Below, piece after piece: positions 10,105 to 60,726 of a stretch of DNA of 64,000 nucleotides (positions are counted from its first letter, which is position 1; each line of letters starts with the position of its first letter). Source of the stretch: Hyalella azteca (taxonomy: Eukaryota > Arthropoda > Malacostraca > Amphipoda > Hyalellidae); assembly GCF_000764305.2 (NCBI RefSeq), contig NW_025937263.1:1-64000 (forward strand). Direction: 5' to 3'. The notes beneath the pieces were generated by a model that saw only the letters and a list, made by a program, of their open reading frames with translations, had not been told where the DNA came from and searched no databases. Position numbers and translations under genes: made by a program.

Positions 10105-12826
10105 GTAAGTTTTATCATCTGATTAACATTATTTATATAGGTATTAGCTCTGATGTAACAACAATTACTTGCACAGATGTTGAAAGGCTGATTTGTCACA
10201 TTATCACATATACTGAATATCCATATCAAGTAGAATATGATTGTTCCAAATCATTAAGACTCACTGCATATCACCCAAATGGTAACTGTTTATGCTCTTG
10301 CTAATTTTGGTATTTTCTAAGTTGACTGATAATATAAACAATTTAGATTGTTTACAGGTTTGTGTCCAGTTTCCACAAGATTGTTGTGCTGATGCTCCAC
10401 TGGTGATGCTTCTTCTGCAGGAGAAGTTACCTGAAGTTCAGTTCTCCATCATCTTCAACTCAAGTGCTGCAAAGTAGGTTTTATGCCGAATTCCTGTTCT
10501 ATTTATGCTTTTATGTACATTTCATTATTTTTAATAGGAAATAATGCCACGCTATAAAATTCATTAATGTAATTTTCATATTGATTTAAAAATTTGTTAC
10601 CCATTTTCAGATGCTGTGTGAGTCAAAAGGATGCAGAGTACCGTACGGCTGACGCGGTTGTGCAGTTTGGACGGACATGCTTGACTCCTGTGGCGCGACT
10701 GTCTGTGTTGCGCGTGCCAGCCCCGCGCTGGCGAGCAAACGTACCTAGCCTGTGTCAGGGCCTTCGCAGCTTTCTACAAGGTATGTTCCTCGTACTGTCA
10801 AAATAACAACCTTTCTGTTGCTGTTTTTTGCTTTTAAATAAATTTTCGTTTATGTTATTCATTATATTAGTTTTGTTGCTTGAACTCAATGATGTAATAT
10901 GATATAACTGAAATTCTAGTGCAGCATAGAAAACGTTTAAAGTCTAAAAATACTCTATGACTCCAACACGATGGTTAGCATATTACAAAGATTACAAAAT
11001 AAAATATTCTGCAAAACCACAACTGAACGTTTAAAACTTTTGGTGGTTAACTTTCAGATAGTTTATGATACTCTTACGTATTGTCAAACTACTGCATTGT
11101 GACGACTGTTAATTACTTGACCAACACCGATTTAGTAGGACAAAATGCATTCAACCTGAACAAAACTTTGCAGCATATGAGACGAGATTTTTTGGTCAAA
11201 TTTAACTACTAGAACAATAATGGGTTAAACAAATAGGTACCTATTTACGAGCACTTGTACATAACGAGCTGACTTTAAGTTGAGTCAACGCTCATTTAGT
11301 TCACATCTTGCTATGGCTATTTTCAAGTCTATTTTCTTTCTACAGAGAATCAACTTGACAACGACAACAAGAGAATTATAGTTCTCTACGACACGAGATG
11401 CGCTTATGCCATGGGTATGTTATGGTTATTCAAATCTTTGGTCGAAGCGACTGACGGAATTGATCTTATTTTCAGTTCAATAGTAAACTTCCCATGCTTC
11501 TGAATATGCTCAAATTACATTACATTGGACATGAATGTCTTTACATTTCCTATTTAGATCTCAGAATATTTTTGTTGATACGCAATCTCACGTTGGATGA
11601 ATTTTTTTCCAGGAGCTGTGGAGCAGGAACTTCGCCCTGAGTTTCCTAATATTATGATGTCACGACTTTTAATATCTCAGAGCGTATCACCCGACACGAT
11701 CACTACTGATAGCACTGTCACTATCGACCCCATTGCTGCCGAATGTCTAGTCGATGTAAATGAAAAGATAAGCCAAAAAAGAAGCCAAGAATGGAATTTC
11801 TTGTGCTTTTGTCCATCTGATTACAGTCTAGGTGTTTGTAACTTTTGCTACGGTTCTTCCTTTGGTAGCAATGTCAGAAAAATTAATGAAATTGCACGTG
11901 CAGACTTTTTGACTACTTCCGTCTGTGAAAACGGTGAGAGCTTTGTAAATATCAGTGGCAGAATTTTTAGGCTACCTAATAGAATTTCCAAGGATAATAT
12001 TGTATTCATATTCATCGGTCATCAAAGTCCCACTTTAACTTCATTGTCTCTCAAGTTAGCCACTTTTCCACTGTATGTCATTCACCCTGAAACCGGCGCG
12101 GTGGTAACTGCTACTGCCCAAAAAATGGTGATGCAGAGAAACTATAAAATTGAACAAATACGCGACGCCCAGAAGATTTGCTTGCTTATTTCAAACTTTA
12201 GTTTGCCAAGGTACAATGATATCGTTACTCAACTTTCGATACTGGTGAAGAAATCAGGAAAAAAACTCTTCGTCCAGTATTCAGCACACCCCGACTTGCC
12301 GAAGTTGATGAATGTGCCCGGCATTGATGTATTCGTGTACATAGCTTGTCCCGAAAGCTCTGTCATAGAAAGGGAAATTGACCCGGACTTGTACAAGATG
12401 ATGGCAACTCCATGGGAACTTGAAGTTGCTCTCAATCCTAATCGTGAATGGAAATTAGATTTTGAAACGGACTTCAGTGAACTACTCGCCTGCAACGATC
12501 ACCAGACTTCAACAGTTTCAAATGTGAAAGGAGTACCTCCAGATACCGATCAGTACTCCGTGTCGGTGTCTTTGCTTAGCAACAAGACTCAGTCACTTGG
12601 TATAGCTCCGACTATCGAGGTTACGTCAGAATCTATTGCTGGGGCCTTGGTGGCGGTGCCCACTCGTCAGGTCGCTCAGAGGCTACAGGCAGGAAGGGCT
12701 TTGGGTCTTTTGAAGGGCGAAGTGCCTTGGTATGGCTTGGACCCAACCATCTCTGCAGCCAGTGACGGTGGATGTGTGGAAGGAAGGAAAGGTGTTGCTG
12801 GAGGCTATTCGCAAGAAGGTAGCTGA
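9949..12826 (+). CDS. DPH2: DPH2, 2-(3-amino-3-carboxypropyl)histidine synthase subunit 2 (gene extent, five coding exons)
   Basis: Joining 9949-10104, 10358-10473, 10611-10780, 11346-11414 and 11613-12826 gives 1725 bases, 574 codons plus TGA, with all phases consistent. Dph2 pairs with Dph1 in the cytosol. The pair uses an iron-sulphur cluster to cut S-adenosylmethionine and adds a 3-amino-3-carboxypropyl group to the target histidine of elongation factor 2, the first step of diphthamide synthesis. Visible family features are the CCV motif at residues 92-94, Cys166 in the second domain, the DVFVYIACPES block (Cys416) in the third, and the C-terminal VEGRKGVAGGY motif. It is a little longer than the human (489) or yeast (534) proteins. 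CaMKI lies tail-to-tail downstream. Confidence 0.95.
10358..10473 (+). CDS. DPH2: DPH2 coding exon 2
   Basis: Acceptor TTTACAG precedes GTTTGTGTCCAG, and donor GTAGGT follows at 10474. It codes for VCVQFPQDCCADAP and LVMLLLQEKLPEV, matching the family 'VALQFPDQLL..A' strand-helix of domain 1, and ends inside the Lys codon before the CCV motif. It begins in phase 0 and leaves two bases over. Confidence 0.93.
10611..10780 (+). CDS. DPH2: DPH2 coding exon 3 with the CCV cluster-ligand motif
   Basis: Acceptor CCATTTTCAG, donor GTATGT at 10781. The exon begins by completing Lys91, then CCVSQKDAEY, the place of the domain-1 cysteines (SCCVD in human DPH2) that serve the 4Fe-4S cluster. VVQFGRTCLTPVARL follows, matching the family 'LIHFGPACLSPPAR' strand. 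It leaves one base over. Confidence 0.94.
11346..11414 (+). CDS. DPH2: DPH2 coding exon 4
   Basis: Acceptor TTTCTACAG, donor GTATGT at 11415. A short 69-base exon coding for ENQLDNDNKRIIVLYDTR and then CAYAM, corresponding to the 'VVLLSEPACAHAL' strand at the start of domain 2. It carries the conserved Cys166. Phases on both sides (1 and 1) fit the neighbouring exons. Confidence 0.92.
11613..12826 (+). CDS. DPH2: DPH2 coding exon 5 (residues 171-574)
   Basis: Acceptor TTTTTTTCCAG, then GAGCTGTGGAGCAG. The exon runs open to TGA at 12824-12826. It includes most of domain 2 and all of domain 3: the KKSGKKLFVQY strand, GIDVFVYIACPESS with Cys416, and the TPWELEVALNPNREW block. The tail has PWYGLDPT followed by VEGRKGVAGGYSQEGS, the usual DPH2 C-terminus. 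A local Cys-rich stretch (residues about 225-250, FLCFCPSD to CNFCYG) is not a feature I recognise from the family. Confidence 0.95.
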
Positions 12827-12863
12827 TTTATGTTAAAAGCACCTCTTCCCATGACATTGACGG

Positions 12864-12869
12864 AATAAA
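12864..12869 (+). promoter_or_regulatory. polyadenylation signal of DPH2
   Basis: AATAAA lies 38 bases after the DPH2 stop codon, in T-rich surroundings. This would give a very short 3' untranslated region. Confidence 0.65.
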
Positions 12870-15800
12870 TTTGAAAAAACTATAATGATTTGTCCTTACC
12901 TTATTAGTTACAGTTGTATAGAATTCTCATTGCATAGCATATTCCCATTCGTCTTTATCAGGTACTTAAAAAATGAGAAATAAACAAGCGCCATAGAAAG
13001 TTAATATATTTCAGAAGATGGAAATGCACATGGAAACTCATCAATATCGTAGAGCTCTTTTCAGACCAACGGGAAACGTAAATAATTTCAGCACAAGCCT
13101 TTTGTTCCCAATGACTTTCTGTTATCCCTCATCGGCGATCGTTGATATCTGAAGACAAGGCAACCGCGCTCATTGGGAGCATGTGACTTGATAGTGCTAT
13201 TGACGAAGCTTGGTGCAATCATGAAGACGTGCGCCGTAAGAAGCAAGGTCAGTTGCTCGCAGTATATCTTTTATGATCAGAACATACGATCTTTAGCCTG
13301 CCTGTTATTCGATCGGTTAGCTGATTATGGCACATACTATCAGAAATTAATTTTGAAAACTTGTTTTCAAGCAAAATTTATCCGCTTAAATGCTTTAGTT
13401 GGCATTGGTATGTTTACGTGAAAACAATGTATGCTCAAGATCATGGGCTCTTAGAGGCTCCATCCAATTAACTATCAATAATAAATTTTGCACATAAGAA
13501 GAAAAAGAAGTGGCTGCCGAAACAGCGCTTAACACACCTAGTGGAAATAGATATAAAAACGTCCATGTGTTTTGAAAAGTTACACCGAGGGAGTTACTTC
13601 CCAGACGCTAAGTTACAACAGTAAATTAAATAGGCTGGTAGTCATATATTTAAAGCCTATATATATATATATAAAGATCTTACCACGTAACATCCATTGA
13701 AGTGCATTTAAGGACCAAAACATTTTAAATTCAGCGGGTCAAATAGATTCAAAATTGGGGCGTCCGACTCGAGCTTCGCAACGTCCAGCGTAATAGCTTG
13801 ACATTCATTGTGGTGAATTCATTGCGAGATAGACCACGACAAGTTAAATGCAATCGATGGAAATTTTATACGATTCGATAAAAATTCTCATCATCTTCAC
13901 GAACAATAGCGTCAGAAATTTATGTAACGAAGAATTAAGATCTGGAAATCCAATCATTCATCGATGCTTTTAAGAAGTTCTCATGATGCATAAAACTCGA
14001 TATTTCCGATATGTGAAAACAAATTGCTCGTAATCCTAAATGGACTTCAATATGTATTCATACTTTCGTACTCGGCGAGTCAGTTATCTCTAAATAAATG
14101 TCTCAATTTTACGAGCGATTCCCTGGTATCTTGCTGCAAGTTAAGCGAAGCTATAACAGAGAACGCAAAGCCATTGCAATGATTAGACTAAAATTTCGTA
14201 CATCAAGTTTTCCGTATGAAATTTAGCAGTTCAGGAGATTGTGACACTGAAAAGTAAGAATATGCCTGGCTTGACCAACTCTAGAGCATCACAATAACAA
14301 ATAGAAGAGGTTGCATAGAAAGAGTCGAGTATGCAATACACGCCAATGATCAAAAATCATGCCTAACGCATGAACTGCAAGCAACATTACTCGGGTCACT
14401 GCGCCTATCATTAGAAGAAAAAAAAGCACGTTTTTATAATGGTAAGTTCTAAAAAACGGGTGTAATTTCCATCCACAAATAAAAAAAAAAGAACTTGTGC
14501 AAACCCAACTTTGAACGGAAACTACAAGAAAAAGATGGTTTCTAATTACTTTGCCTTCCTAATTTTGATTCGAGATATTTTAGCAATTAGTACAAGTAAT
14601 CGAATGCAGAAGAAAAACTGTGATCTGCTGGAAATGTTTAAAATTTCCGAGTTATAGATTTTTGCCGATTTTATTCCATGATAAAGTTCCTTCAAGTATC
14701 CAGACTTGCGATCAAAAATATAAGCTTACCGATGACAGATTTATACACACACAGATTATAAGTGACACATTAAAAAGGCAAACCATTAATATCTACTTAA
14801 TTTAAAATATTAATATTCCCCACACCAGCCACAATAAGTTTCTCTTTTATGCGTACCGGGACTGGAGTTCCTCGCATGTTAACACTCCGGTTTCTCGCTC
14901 ATTTCAAGTTTAAACCAACAAGATTTACCGTCGGGTGCTGTTGCATGGAGCAAGCAAACGCATATGGAATGTTCCTGAAGAATCTAGTCTACAAAGTAAG
15001 AAAGTTAGGCTTCAAGGAAAGCAACACTGCTGAAATGAGCAGGAACTAGACAAGTGTTCACTAGTCATCGGCAAGAACTTTATTCGATTATTGGCTCGTT
15101 GAACTTGCGATCACTAAAAAACGATTGTAGGGAATCGTTGAACAGGAACCATTTAAGGACGAAAAATAATGATGAAACTAGTTGAACTATTCATATGAAT
15201 TAAGCTGAACTTTGAATTCCAAGTTATATTCAAAATAAAAGGATTTTAACTACTTAAAAACTAAAATACTATGAAATAAATTCTTTGCCTTGTGGTTAAT
15301 TTCCTGTAAAAACACAGTTTTATATAATTATTTTTGCAATAGATAATTCGACGCCGATGAGCCTTGAAGGTCTCCTGCAATGCACCAAATACTGATCTAC
15401 TAAGGAACAGCTCGCCACACCAAAAAGCTCTAAAAGCTTCGAGACTCTGCTAAAATTTGAGCAAGGAAGGAAAACTGACTGTGTGGCCCACGCACTTACA
15501 GCCTAATGGCATCATAGATTTAGGAAGAACAGCGCTGCCGTTCTAAAAAATCGTGAAATAATTTTTGTATACATGATATTGAGAAGGAGAGAGAGACTAA
15601 GAATACATATTAGGCAAGAGAGTAAGTAACTATTACGTTCATCTACCACCGATACGGAAAGCTTTCTATTGGAAAGACATAATGGCTTTATATCGAGCAC
15701 TTTAGAAACAGCAGTTTCTTTTATAAGTACATAATCAAAGTCAGCTTAGTAACAGAAAAGCCATCCAAACGATTCGTAAGTTTACATTTATACGACAAGT

Positions 15801-16010
15801 CATAAACACCACTTTAAAAAGTGCAAAAGTATTTAAGGAACGACGTGTATCTTAGGAACGAATTTAATACAGGTTTGCAGTCATAAATCTGGGGGTTTGG
15901 GAGAAAAGACCAAGCAGCTCTTATTTTATGACAAAATTTTTACAGCATTAATTAAGCAAAAATTCAAGCCTTGTCTCAACGGAGATTTTCAAAATTAGTC
16001 AAGAACAATG

Positions 16011-16047
16011 GCGACTTTTTCCATAAATGAGAAAATGCGCTAAAAAT
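16011..16047 (-). repeat. truncated copy of the dispersed GCGCATTTTCTC repeat
   Basis: On the minus strand this reads TTAGCGCATTTTCTCATTTA and then a TGGAAAAA run, the same end as the copies at 26891-27021, 30113-30270 and 59415-59575. The middle and other end are missing. Confidence 0.6.
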
Positions 16048-16257
16048 GAACGGGGAATTTATTACTATCCTCACATGTGAACGAGGAAACAAATCAAAAC
16101 ACCCTTGAGTTAATTAAATATCGCAAAAACAAAGGACTTTAAGGGAATAAAATAATTAACATCTAAAACTTATGTGTCAGACATAGGTTCGGAAAAATAG
16201 GAGTGTCAGACATAGTAAATCCCGCAGTGTTCAGAAGAATAGCAGTTGTAAAACTTG

Positions 16258-16263
16258 TTTATT
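16258..16263 (-). promoter_or_regulatory. possible polyadenylation signal of the long CaMKI isoform
   Basis: AATAAA on the minus strand, about 860 bases beyond the stop of the 17.1-17.5 kb exon. It is the first perfect hexamer I noticed after that stop. Transcript evidence is lacking. Confidence 0.35.
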
Positions 16264-17125
16264 CACTTTATAAGTTATTGATAAAATAGAAGTAGCGAGC
16301 TAGTGTGTACGGAAAATATTCAAGCATTTAGTCGGGAGAAGAGATCGAGTGCGCTTTGCAATTGTCTATTCCGGGGCAACGGGAATTATGACCAAACCCG
16401 AAATGTAATGTCATTAACATATGTAATCGCCTTTCATCTCAATGAAGTATTAAATTCTGTAGTATATGATAACGTCGTTGGAGAAAACATCGTTGACGTA
16501 ATTTGTCCAGCACCACGCAGCTAGCTTTAGTAAATTAAAATAAAAAATGCTTTACCAATTAAGAGTGTATTTCCTTTAAATAATTGTAAGGATATCACGT
16601 TAAAAACGAGATGATGAACTATATCTGGACGCAGCATAAAGCGGTATTATCTGGATTAATATGTTCATATTCTAGCCTTGAAATTGCACCAAATAATCTC
16701 GTAGCTGTTGTGCTTGCATCGGAAACGAGAACAATGTAGTTGTTAAGTCGAGACGATCCGGTATACTGCTATGTAGGTTCAAAATGAACCCTTATTGGGA
16801 TATATTACTATTAACATTATTATTGAAGTTAAATAAAGAAAAAAAGCCTCTTTCCAACCGAAAGTGTTCCTTTATATCCGAGATATTATTGTTATTGAGA
16901 GAGGGCAACGTAAAATGCTCCTCAAAAGAGGATCCAACTGAAGGGACAATCGAGCCTACTACAGAGACTGCGTACCGTAACCCGGCAAGAAAACGACGAA
17001 CGAAATCTCCTCATAAAGAGAAGTTCTAAGCTTTACCATCAATATTCGATAACATGATAAAACTCACTACATAGCTAAGCATTTTTTAAGCTATCTAGCA
17101 GTAACACATTGAAGTCTAGCAGTAA

Positions 17126-55404
<38,279 letters not shown>

Positions 55405-58400
55405 CTGCGCATAGACATACAAATTATGTTACTTTGCTATCTCGTATTGATAGAAATACTGTAACATATATATAATGTTATAAATATAAATGTATAATAT
55501 TCGACATAGGTTAATTAATGACTAATGAAAAGTAGAGTGCAATACCAAGATGAGTAAAGTTCTGCACTTAATAATCGTGAATATCTTGCCTGGATGTTAT
55601 AAATTGTTATTTTTCGACACTTCAAAAGTGTGTAAAGGTTGATTCGCTGGCATCAATGAAGACATTTTGAATAATCTAAGCCAGAAAAAGTAGCACGGTT
55701 AACCAGTTTTTAGGAAGTAATAACCAGTTGAGTATAGGAATCCAATTCGACTTTTTAAGGTCCAGTCAACCCCAAAATTTTCAATTGTTAGCTAGTACAA
55801 AGAGAGGAAGATAACGTTTAAAAATGACCTTGAATGATTTATTCATATTAAAGCCGAGTATACCAACCAAACCGAAATAAACGTATGCTCCTACAAATTG
55901 TGAAGACGTTGAATAGAAAGAAATCTTCCACTTGCAGGCATGAAATGAGAGACACTACAATCCATGTTCATCAAATAATCGTAGTCATTTAATGTGAGTT
56001 TGTATTCAAATTATCAGGACTTAAAATAAGCCTTTGAAAAAGAAAAGGAACAAAGATCAAGATTTGGCAAGTAATACAAAAATTATGAAGAAAAACAACC
56101 CAACATGTGATGCACCATGTTAAGGAAAAGACATGATGCACTCAGAATTAATTGGCATAAATTTTTGTTGTCACAAAATGTCATCAACTCTAAAAGCTAT
56201 AAAATATTTTGTGCTGAAATTTCCGTGATGTAGCCCGATATGGCGAGATCCCTTGACATGAGAAGTGAGCAGAATTCGTTTTTTTTTTTCAGTCCAAAAT
56301 GTATTATTTAACAGAAAAGTAGCCAGCAATCGAAATGACCATTACCATCAATAAAATTTTAATAATTGTTTTTCATACCGTTTATACGTGACTATAACAC
56401 CTACACTGTATGAGTTGATATATTTAAGAGATAATGATTTCTGTTTAAAAAAACCCAAATTGCCTATATTTAAGCAATTTAACACGCCAAAGGAGGTCGC
56501 ATATGACCAGTAAATGTCAATTCGTCAAATCCAATATAAAGTTGAAAACTTTCTAAGGAATAGCCCAAGCGAAAAAACATCCTTTGTGCAGGCCTAAATT
56601 GAAGAGGCCTTGGCGTCGGCGACGTACAATAAAACGGGATTGGGTGAAGAACTTTAATGTGGCAGCGACGAGCAGCGGCGCCACGTCACAAATAAATTTA
56701 CTTTTATAATCAATATTAAACCTCTACCGCGTGACATTGTAGTAAACGAAGCAATGTTGTCACCAGCCTACATACCTCCCAAAAATGATGCGTTCTAGTG
56801 AGCGCAAAATGACGTGCACTGATGGTTGCTGTCACGTACGACAACTTTAAAAAGTTCTCTGTTGCGTACAAACGTCCTCAGGTTGCTACACTCAATAGTT
56901 TACGTATAATTCAAGTTGAAAGTTATGTTCCCGGAGAGTGACCTACGGCGGTAGAGGGTTAATCGGACTGATAAATTATACGAGTTTAAAAGAAACGTCT
57001 TGAAAAAGGAAAAGTATTAGAATGGAAAAAAATAGAATACGTTTTTGGCAATTTCTCACGGCTGAGCAAGTTTATTCACGAAATGATTACTTAACGTAGC
57101 TATATTCGAAGTCATTATACGAGTCGAAGATAAAAATAAACAAAAAACTGACATTGGAAGTTGGAAAAAACTGTGCACTGCAGCATGAAGACGATACAGT
57201 GTGAACTGCAATACAGTATGTACAGACGATATACAGTATGTACTGCAACAACTGCTGGTAGTGCAGGAAGACATATACCGTAATGGAACACCATGCACTG
57301 CTGGCAAGGCTAGTCATGAGCTCTAGTAAGAAGTAGACTGGCACAACGATCATGCATGCTAGTTTCATCAACGCTCTTTCATAAAGGAGACGGCTATCTC
57401 TTCAATTAGGTATTTTCTAATTAAACATTAAAATTACTTTGGAGCTAGAGTATCATAACGCACGTAAAGAAATATTTTATAAAAACTACGGCCTCAAATA
57501 ATGTATCGCATTCAATTCTCAAAGATCATACATCAGTTTTAGTACAGACATTTAAAAACTAGAAATCAATCTATAATTCTACCAAAGTTATATGAACAAA
57601 CCAACTGAGAGATATTTGAGGTCCTATAGTCTGCAGATAAATAATGAGCTCAACGTTAAGCACTGAGTTGAAAAAGCGAGCTGCATTGCTGACGGAAAGT
57701 AAAATGCGTTGCATGAGCAACTGCAATTATCCCTGCGAGAATTTCCAATTAGCAAATACTCCTGGCAGAGAGAGCATCAATAATGCCTGGTTCGGTATCT
57801 ATGATCTAAGTTTGTTGCTGTGCAACATACTTGTTCAATTCTGTTCCAATATTGGCTAGGAAGTTCTTTTTTAATATTTTATTCCGTCTAAAATATACAA
57901 ACGCTTACTCTGTCTACATATAGTTACGAGACCTTATGATACGAATAGCATTAGCAAGGGGCCAGGCCTCTGTATCAACGATACAAGAGGTGTACATGGA
58001 TCGGAGTTGCAGAACAAGTGGAATGATAACATAGGGCATGAGCTGACTTGATGAGCATGCAGCCACACTTATTTTAGTATCAGATGGCAGAATAAGCTTG
58101 TTTAAACACGGGTGGTTAATGACCACAGAATTCAATGATTTAGATTTTCAGGATCGAACAATATTCTTCAGATGACGGTTGATCAAAACGCAGGTTCGAG
58201 GAAGTTATTTTATTTTATTAACGACGTTTCAAATGTGTAACATTCATTTTCAAATTCCAGAAAACATTGAATAACGTAATTTTGATGGAAATCATGTTCT
58301 TATTCCAACGAAATTTTTGTATTCAATGCTTCCTATAATTTTCTAGTGTGTATATAGATCGAACTAAGATCGTAGGTATATGCTTTTAAGATGCAGTTAT

Positions 58401-58941
58401 CAGTAACTGCGTCGTAATACAACGCAGTTAAATGATAAAGTGAAATTCGATCTTAGAATTTCGCTGAGCCCGAATATTTATTAATAAAGCAAGAATAATG
58501 AGACGTAACCTCACTTTCCTCACTCAAGTGCAAAGAGTTAAATCCAAAATCGAAACTTGCTATTTATTAAATCTATTCGTAAATTTAATTTGAACGACAA
58601 AAAAAGTTCTGTCAATATTTTCAAACGAGAGCCAATGAGAGTTCCAGGTGAAATGTGAAATTGCACAGGTATTCCTCCTATTAGTATAATTAGTTTTGTT
58701 GTTAAAGAGATTCGAGATAATGGGATGGTGAAATAGAAGGGATTGTCGATCATCGCAATATGTATTTAATAATTAGTAGTATTTAATAAGTAATTAACTA
58801 CAAAAACGTAATCTCTAGCAAGTTCGGTGAAACATGCGAGTGGTTCTCTGATTGTCATCAGTTCTCTTTACATATCGGAAAGCAGTTCTATACAACAGGT
58901 GCATACTAAACGCAATTAAAGGATCAAATATTTATAAAGAT
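55405..58941. other. CaMKI upstream intron or 5' flank with one MITE
   Basis: The exon preceding the glycine loop should lie on the minus strand here or beyond the window, but I could not identify it. A piggyBac-like MITE is at 56716-56962. A cluster of short inverted repeats is at about 58359-58460 (AACTGCGT with ACGCAGTT). The rest is AT-rich. Confidence 0.5.
56716..56962 (-). mobile_element. piggyBac-like MITE, intact copy
   Basis: TTAA at 56716-56719 and 56959-56962 flank a 239-base body with ends ACCTCTACCGCG and, inverted, CCCTCTACCGCC. On the minus strand it matches the copy at 32061-32378 nearly end to end but has a single 85-base unit. Non-coding. Confidence 0.85.
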
Positions 58942-59014
58942 TGGAGCTGCGGGGTATCGATCCCCGTACTTCTCGCATGCTAAGCGAGCGCTCTACCATT
59001 TGAGCTACAGCCCC
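58942..59014 (-). tRNA. tRNA-Ala (anticodon AGC)
   Basis: 73 bases on the minus strand, beginning GGGGCTGTAGCTCAAATGG. The acceptor stem GGGGCTG/CAGCTCC has the G3:U70 pair that marks alanine tRNAs, with discriminator A. The anticodon arm is CTCGC-TTAGCAT-GCGAG, with AGC in the loop. The T arm CGGGG-ATCGATA-CCCCG is perfect. No intron and no encoded CCA. The downstream T run is short (TTT), a weak Pol III terminator. Confidence 0.97.
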
Positions 59015-59031
59015 TCACATTTATTGCTGCT

Positions 59032-59149
59032 GCCCCAGATAGAACAAATATTTAGGCCCAGAAGAATATTTGCCCCAGATAGAACAAATATTTAGGCCCA
59101 GAAGAATATTTGCCCCAGATAGAACAAATATTTAGGCCCAGAAGAATAT
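59032..59149. repeat. three tandem copies of a 40-base unit
   Basis: Copies start at 59032, 59072 and 59112, each beginning GCCCCAGATAGAACAAATAT and identical over nearly their full length. They lie 17 bases from the 5' end of the tRNA-Ala gene. The high identity suggests recent expansion. Confidence 0.95.
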
Positions 59150-60180
59150 AAGTCAGGATGTTAATTTAAGGCTATCTATTTTACAATTATGTGAATACTA
59201 TAAATTATAGTTCGAAACCGTATCCACGATACTTATCGTATCCGAAAACTGCCCGGGAAAACGATTTTATATTCAACGTTGGAATCATGAGACATTGAAA
59301 TTCTCGGCCTAACCGGGGGGAAGGGAAGTAGGAGTACGAAATTGAAATGAGATTATCCTCTTTATCAAAACAGGACCTAAATGCATTTTTAATGCTGATT
59401 GTTGGAATGACCAGGCTTTTTTTTACCGAATTTTCTCGTTTATGAAATAAAAGGTGCTGTATTGTGCTCGTCATGTCCGTCCGTGACGGCGTCATGTCCG
59501 TCCGTCCGTGACTTCACGGACGAACGGACGAGAAAATGCGCTTTCTGTCACTCACTGCAGTGCGTACTGATCTAATTTTTTATTCAGCAATTGATCCCAA
59601 TGTACTGTAATAATTAGTAACGAGAGGGAAGCTTGACTTGGAAACGGGTACGGTATCTCAAATCACGTGGAGCAACGAGTGTTAAGCAACGTAGTGTTGA
59701 CGAGTAATCCGAGCAACGTCGTGTTAAGCTGCTCGTCTTTTATCAACTTTAATGTGCCTAAAAGTATCATGAGGTCGGAAAACTAACCGGTAATTATTAT
59801 TCACGGAAAAGCACTACGTACCCGTCCGGAAGACGCGCCTTCATGCGCGCTAATTTATTGCCCTAAATAAATAAATTAATCCTAAATTAACCCCTAAATA
59901 AATTATAATTAAAAAAATTTGAAGAAGGATGAAATTGTTTGATCTACCAGGGAAACTTTCCCGGAAAATGTACTAACTTTTAAGCAAGGCCTTGACCGAC
60001 TAGCCGGCCTTCACAACCACACTGATGAGATCCCACCAATACATTCAATATAATAATTGCGTTAAATTGTGAATCTATCATATGACCATAAGTTCAAATT
60101 AGAACCGAGTAAATCAAGTGACAGGGTAAATAAGTTAAGATTGCAATAGATTAACTTAATTCTATGGAGTAAACGTTTTT
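59150..60180. other. intergenic between tRNA genes
   Basis: Contains the dispersed repeat at 59415-59575. Otherwise AT-rich with no recognised gene. Confidence 0.6.
59415..59575 (+). repeat. dispersed GCGCATTTTCTC/(GTCC)n repeat, third long copy
   Basis: It starts with a T run and TTTTCTCGTTTATGAAATAA, has two blocks of GTCCGTCC-type units separated by GACGGCGTCAT, then ACGAGAAAATGCGC, and ends TCACTGCAGTGCGTACTGA. It matches the intronic copies at 26.9 and 30.1 kb. Confidence 0.8.
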
Positions 60181-60190
60181 ACTACAATCA

Positions 60191-60235
60191 GGTAGCGTAA
60201 CCGTGGCCGAGCGCTTCAAGGCACTGATATAGATA
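60191..60235 (+). pseudogene. tRNA-Leu relic, 5' half only
   Basis: GGTAGCGT, an extra AACC, then GTGGCCGAGCG and TCAAGGC. This is the first half of the tRNA-Leu at 60727-60808 with a small insertion in the acceptor/D-arm. The anticodon arm and everything after it are lost. A TA-flanked MITE begins a few bases later. Confidence 0.6.
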
Positions 60236-60243
60236 AGATTAGA

Positions 60244-60589
60244 TAGGGTAACATGGGGCAGCGAGCCCACTGCGGGTCACGGGCCCATAGCGGGTTTCTC
60301 GCTAAGTATGGCAGATATTGATCCGTGTTCTCTACCGCCGGTCGACAGTTTCACTGGGATGAAGTGTACGGATTTACGTTTTGCTAAGTGTTTGCGTTAT
60401 TAAGTTCTTTGCGAATAACTGTTTTAGTCTAGATAAAAATTTTTTTGCCGCTAAATAAAGTTTTTTTCCATTACTATAGATGAAGATTTTGANCTTTAAA
60501 CAAAACAAAAAACCATCTCGTATCAATTAAAACTTCATCAAAAATTTAGTTTGAAAAAAGTGGGGGGCGCGCTGCCCCACGTTACCCTA
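60244..60589. mobile_element. MITE with TA target site and GGGTAAC ends
   Basis: Left TA then GGGTAACATGGGGCAGCG; right end, inverted, GGGTAACGTGGGGCAGCG then TA. Inverted ends of about 18 bases and TA duplication fit a Tc1/mariner/pogo-type non-autonomous element of about 342 bases. It contains one ambiguous base (N at 60493). No coding frame. Confidence 0.75.
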
Positions 60590-60726
60590 ATAATTTTGGT
60601 ATGTAAAACTCCCATATACTCGTGAGTTTAAATTTGGATTGAGTTAATGCAATGTCAGTATAACAAATTCATGAGTGCAATAGATTAATAATTTATATTG
60701 CGTGAATTTTTCTCCCCTTGCGCACA

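Larger units (their letters stand above)
12870..17125. other. gap between the two convergent genes, no further gene recognised
   Basis: AT-rich sequence between the end of DPH2 and the last CaMKI exon. Short open frames (for example 13173-13421, 16784-17029) show no family signature. A (TA)n run lies at 13660-13673. A piece of the GCGCATTTTCTC dispersed repeat lies at 16011-16047. AATAAA on the minus strand at 16258-16263 could end the long CaMKI isoform, about 0.86 kb after its stop. No nearer signal was seen. Confidence 0.5.

Noticed and set aside
58359..58460. Cluster of inverted repeats as a possible microRNA precursor
   Set aside because: Stems are only 7-13 bases, interrupted and competing; they do not form one long hairpin arm of microRNA size.
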